6,861 nucleotides of DNA from Anaerolineales bacterium (GTDB lineage Bacteria; Chloroflexota; Anaerolineae; Anaerolineales; Villigracilaceae), in contig JAOZOM010000093.1 of the NCBI GenBank assembly GCA_029933275.1, positions 1-6,861 of the forward strand. The letters are read 5' to 3'. The translations under genes were made by a program, and so were the position numbers. Shown here piece after piece: positions 5,006 through 6,861 of this stretch; the stretch's first letter is position 1; each line of letters begins with the position of its first letter. The notes below the pieces were generated by a model. The model worked only from the letters and a program-made list of their open reading frames with translations. It was not told the origin of the DNA and made no database searches.

Positions 5006-6861
5006 ATGACAGAAGAACTTGTAAAACGACTACTTTCCGGCAACGAAGCCCTCGCTCGCGGCGCATGGGAAGCGGGCGTCTTGGTCGCTTCCGGATACCC
5101 GGGCACGCCCAGCACCGAAATTTTGGAGAATCTCGCCAAAATGCCCGGCGTTTACGCCGAATGGGCACCCAATGAAAAGGTCGCTCTCGATGTCGCGATC
5201 GGCGCGGCGTATGCTGGGAAGCGTGCCCTCGCCACGATGAAGCATGTTGGTGTGAATGTGGCGGCGGATTCGCTCTTTTATGCGGCTTCGACCGGTATGG
5301 AAGCTGGGCTGGTCGTTATTGTTGCAGATGATCCCTCCATGCACTCCTCTCAAAACGAACAGGATACCCGCAACTACGCCAAATTTACGCGTATCCCCTG
5401 CCTTGACCCATCCGATAGCCAAGAGGCAAAAGATATGGTTATCGCCGCTTTCGAGATTAGCGAGCAGTTTGATACGCCGGCTTTAATCCGCCCGACCACG
5501 CGCGTTTGCCATACCAGCAGTTTAGTTGAAGCCAGCCCGGATCGCTATCAGGGCGAGGCTCCCGGCAAATATCCGCGTAATCACAGCAAATATGTGATGG
5601 TTCCCGCCAATGCGCGCGGGCGGCATCCTATTGTCGAGGAGCGGCTTGAAAAATTGGCTAAATTTGCCGAAGAAACGCCCCTAAACCGTGTCGAAATGCG
5701 TGGCACTGAGTTGGGCGTTATCGCCAATGGAATTTCTTACCAATATGCTCGCGAGGTCTTTCCCGAAGCCAGCATCCTGAAATTGGGGATGTCTTATCCC
5801 TTGCCGCAACATAAAATTCGCGAGTTTGCGAGCAAAATGGAGAAGGTGATTGTCCTCGAAGAGCTTGATCCTTTTATCGAGGAACAAATTTTGCTGATGG
5901 GCATAGATTTATATAAACCGGAGGGCTGGGAACGCGGCGTTTATCCGCATTTCAAGTCGATTTTTCCTCTGGTCGGGGAACTGAACCCGAAGATTGTGCG
6001 GACGCACGCGATTTCGGCTGGCTTACTGCCCGAGAATCCCAGTAGCCAACCCGAGGCTGAGTCCGCTCCGCTGCGGGAGCCGATTCCGCTGATTTTAGAG
6101 GGAAATCTGCCTCAGCGTCCTCCCGTGCTATGTCCGGGATGTCCACACCGCAGTTCCTTCTATATCCTGCATAAACTCAAACGTCCGATTAACGGCGATA
6201 TTGGTTGCTACACACTCGGTGTCGTCCCGCCTTTGAGTGCGATGGACACTTGCGGCTGTATGGGCGCGAGTACCGGCGTGGCGCACGGCGGGATGGTGGC
6301 TGGAGACAGTGAGCGGCATATCGCTGTGATTGGCGATTCGACCTTTTTCCATACCGGTGTGCAAGCCTTGATGAATGTGGCGTATAACGGCAGTAATGTG
6401 ATTACGATTATCATGGATAATCGCATTACCAGTATGACCGGACAACAGGAAAATCCGGGATCGGGGCTAACTTTGCAAGGCAAACCTTCCAATGAAGTGG
6501 ATATCGAAGCTTTGGTGCGCGCTATCGGGATTAAAAAGGTTAAGCGGGTCGAGGCGTATGATGTCGCGGCAATTGAAAGTACGCTGAAAGAATGGCTGAA
6601 AGTGGATGAGCCTGCCGTGCTGATAACCGACCACGCTTGCGCGTTGATGCCCGATGAACGCAAGAAGTATCTTCCGCTAAAGGTGGTCGAGGAGGATTGC
6701 AATGGCTGTACAATCTGCTTCCGCATCGGTTGCCCGGCAATCATTAAATCGGATAAGGTGGACGAGAAGACAAAACGTCCGCTGGCGGAGATTGATCCGC
6801 TACTGTGTACGGGATGCGAAATCTGCTCGCAGGTTTGTCCGCGTGATGCGATTTTGTTTAG
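5006..6861 (+). CDS. iorA: Indolepyruvate:ferredoxin oxidoreductase alpha subunit, 3' end cut by the window
   Basis: IorA with IorB oxidatively decarboxylates aryl pyruvates (from Trp, Phe, Tyr) to aryl-acetyl-CoA with thiamine diphosphate and passes electrons to ferredoxin, in the cytoplasm of anaerobes that ferment amino acids. The frame is open for 618 codons and runs off the edge. The pyrimidine-binding domain starts at GNEALARGA (12-20) with SGYPGTPSTEI (29-39) and the conserved Asn-Glu (56-57). DDPSMHSSQNEQDTR (108-122) is family-typical. A middle domain follows, then CPGCPHR (376-382). The thiamine diphosphate domain has GDIGCY (397-402), GDSTFFHTG (443-451) and DN (471-472). Two [4Fe-4S] motifs close the protein: C565, C568, C571, C576 and C601, C604, C607, C611, both followed by Pro. 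Only a short tail should be missing. The expected next gene is iorB. A Pro/Glu-rich linker (about 348-373) separates the middle and cofactor domains. Confidence 0.95.
   Translation, partial: MTEELVKRLLSGNEALARGAWEAGVLVASGYPGTPSTEILENLAKMPGVYAEWAPNEKVALDVAIGAAYAGKRALATMKHVGVNVAADSLFYAASTGMEAGLVVIVADDPSMHSSQNEQDTRNYAKFTRIPCLDPSDSQEAKDMVIAAFEISEQFDTPALIRPTTRVCHTSSLVEASPDRYQGEAPGKYPRNHSKYVMVPANARGRHPIVEERLEKLAKFAEETPLNRVEMRGTELGVIANGISYQYAREVFPEASILKLGMSYPLPQHKIREFASKMEKVIVLEELDPFIEEQILLMGIDLYKPEGWERGVYPHFKSIFPLVGELNPKIVRTHAISAGLLPENPSSQPEAESAPLREPIPLILEGNLPQRPPVLCPGCPHRSSFYILHKLKRPINGDIGCYTLGVVPPLSAMDTCGCMGASTGVAHGGMVAGDSERHIAVIGDSTFFHTGVQALMNVAYNGSNVITIIMDNRITSMTGQQENPGSGLTLQGKPSNEVDIEALVRAIGIKKVKRVEAYDVAAIESTLKEWLKVDEPAVLITDHACALMPDERKKYLPLKVVEEDCNGCTICFRIGCPAIIKSDKVDEKTKRPLAEIDPLLCTGCEICSQVCPRDAILF

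Noticed and set aside
5030..5422. Long minus-strand frames opposite iorA, lrp and recJ
   Set aside because: They are antisense shadows of clear coding genes, with no Shine-Dalgarno sites or family likeness.
6065..6080. Small GC-rich hairpin GCTCCGCTGCGGGAGC as a REP-like element
   Set aside because: It lies in frame in the iorA linker codons, is short, and resembles the recJ terminator loop only in a few bases.

Overview
The window looks like a chromosomal piece of an anaerobic Chloroflexota bacterium, most likely of the Anaerolineae type. This is inferred from three things: the protein set (a TMEM260/DUF2723-type membrane protein, RecJ, a single Lrp/AsnC regulator and indolepyruvate:ferredoxin oxidoreductase), the style of the RecJ and Lrp sequences, and the palindromic repeats between genes. 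No phage, transposase, CRISPR array, tRNA or rRNA is visible.

Layout. The left edge (1-53, minus) holds the first 17 codons of a gene whose N-terminus resembles the [2Fe-2S] small subunit of the xanthine dehydrogenase/CoxS family. Positions 54-398 are T-rich non-coding DNA with a palindromic repeat at 69-120 and, at its right end, a terminator-like hairpin (365-394). The hairpin closes a 170-codon minus-strand gene of unknown function (399-911) with an apparent internal duplication. An 87-bp divergent promoter region follows. It drives the plus-strand pair 999-2543 (polytopic DUF2723 membrane protein, possible glycosyltransferase) and recJ (2549-4231), only 5 bp apart. A 10-bp perfect inverted repeat plus T6 (4241-4306) ends that operon.

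Next is an Lrp/AsnC regulator gene (4443-4901). Its promoter (TTGACA-17-TATATT) is overlapped by a 15-bp site that matches the E. coli Lrp consensus at 14 positions. A 56-bp imperfect palindrome follows, then iorA (5006 to the right edge), the alpha subunit of indolepyruvate:ferredoxin oxidoreductase, which runs out of the window just after its second [4Fe-4S] cluster motif.

How the genes fit together. The lrp-iorA pair suggests amino-acid fermentation under control of an amino-acid-sensing regulator: IorA with IorB (expected just to the right) oxidises aryl pyruvates to aryl-acetyl-CoA and reduces ferredoxin. The DUF2723-recJ operon couples a surface or envelope function to DNA repair with no obvious common pathway.

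The most interesting signals are regulatory. Two genes (999 and 4443) have their -10 box ending exactly 8 nt before the A of the ATG, which predicts leaderless mRNAs, while three others carry clear Shine-Dalgarno sequences. The lrp promoter carries a near-consensus Lrp operator. I see no convincing new multi-gene system in this window.
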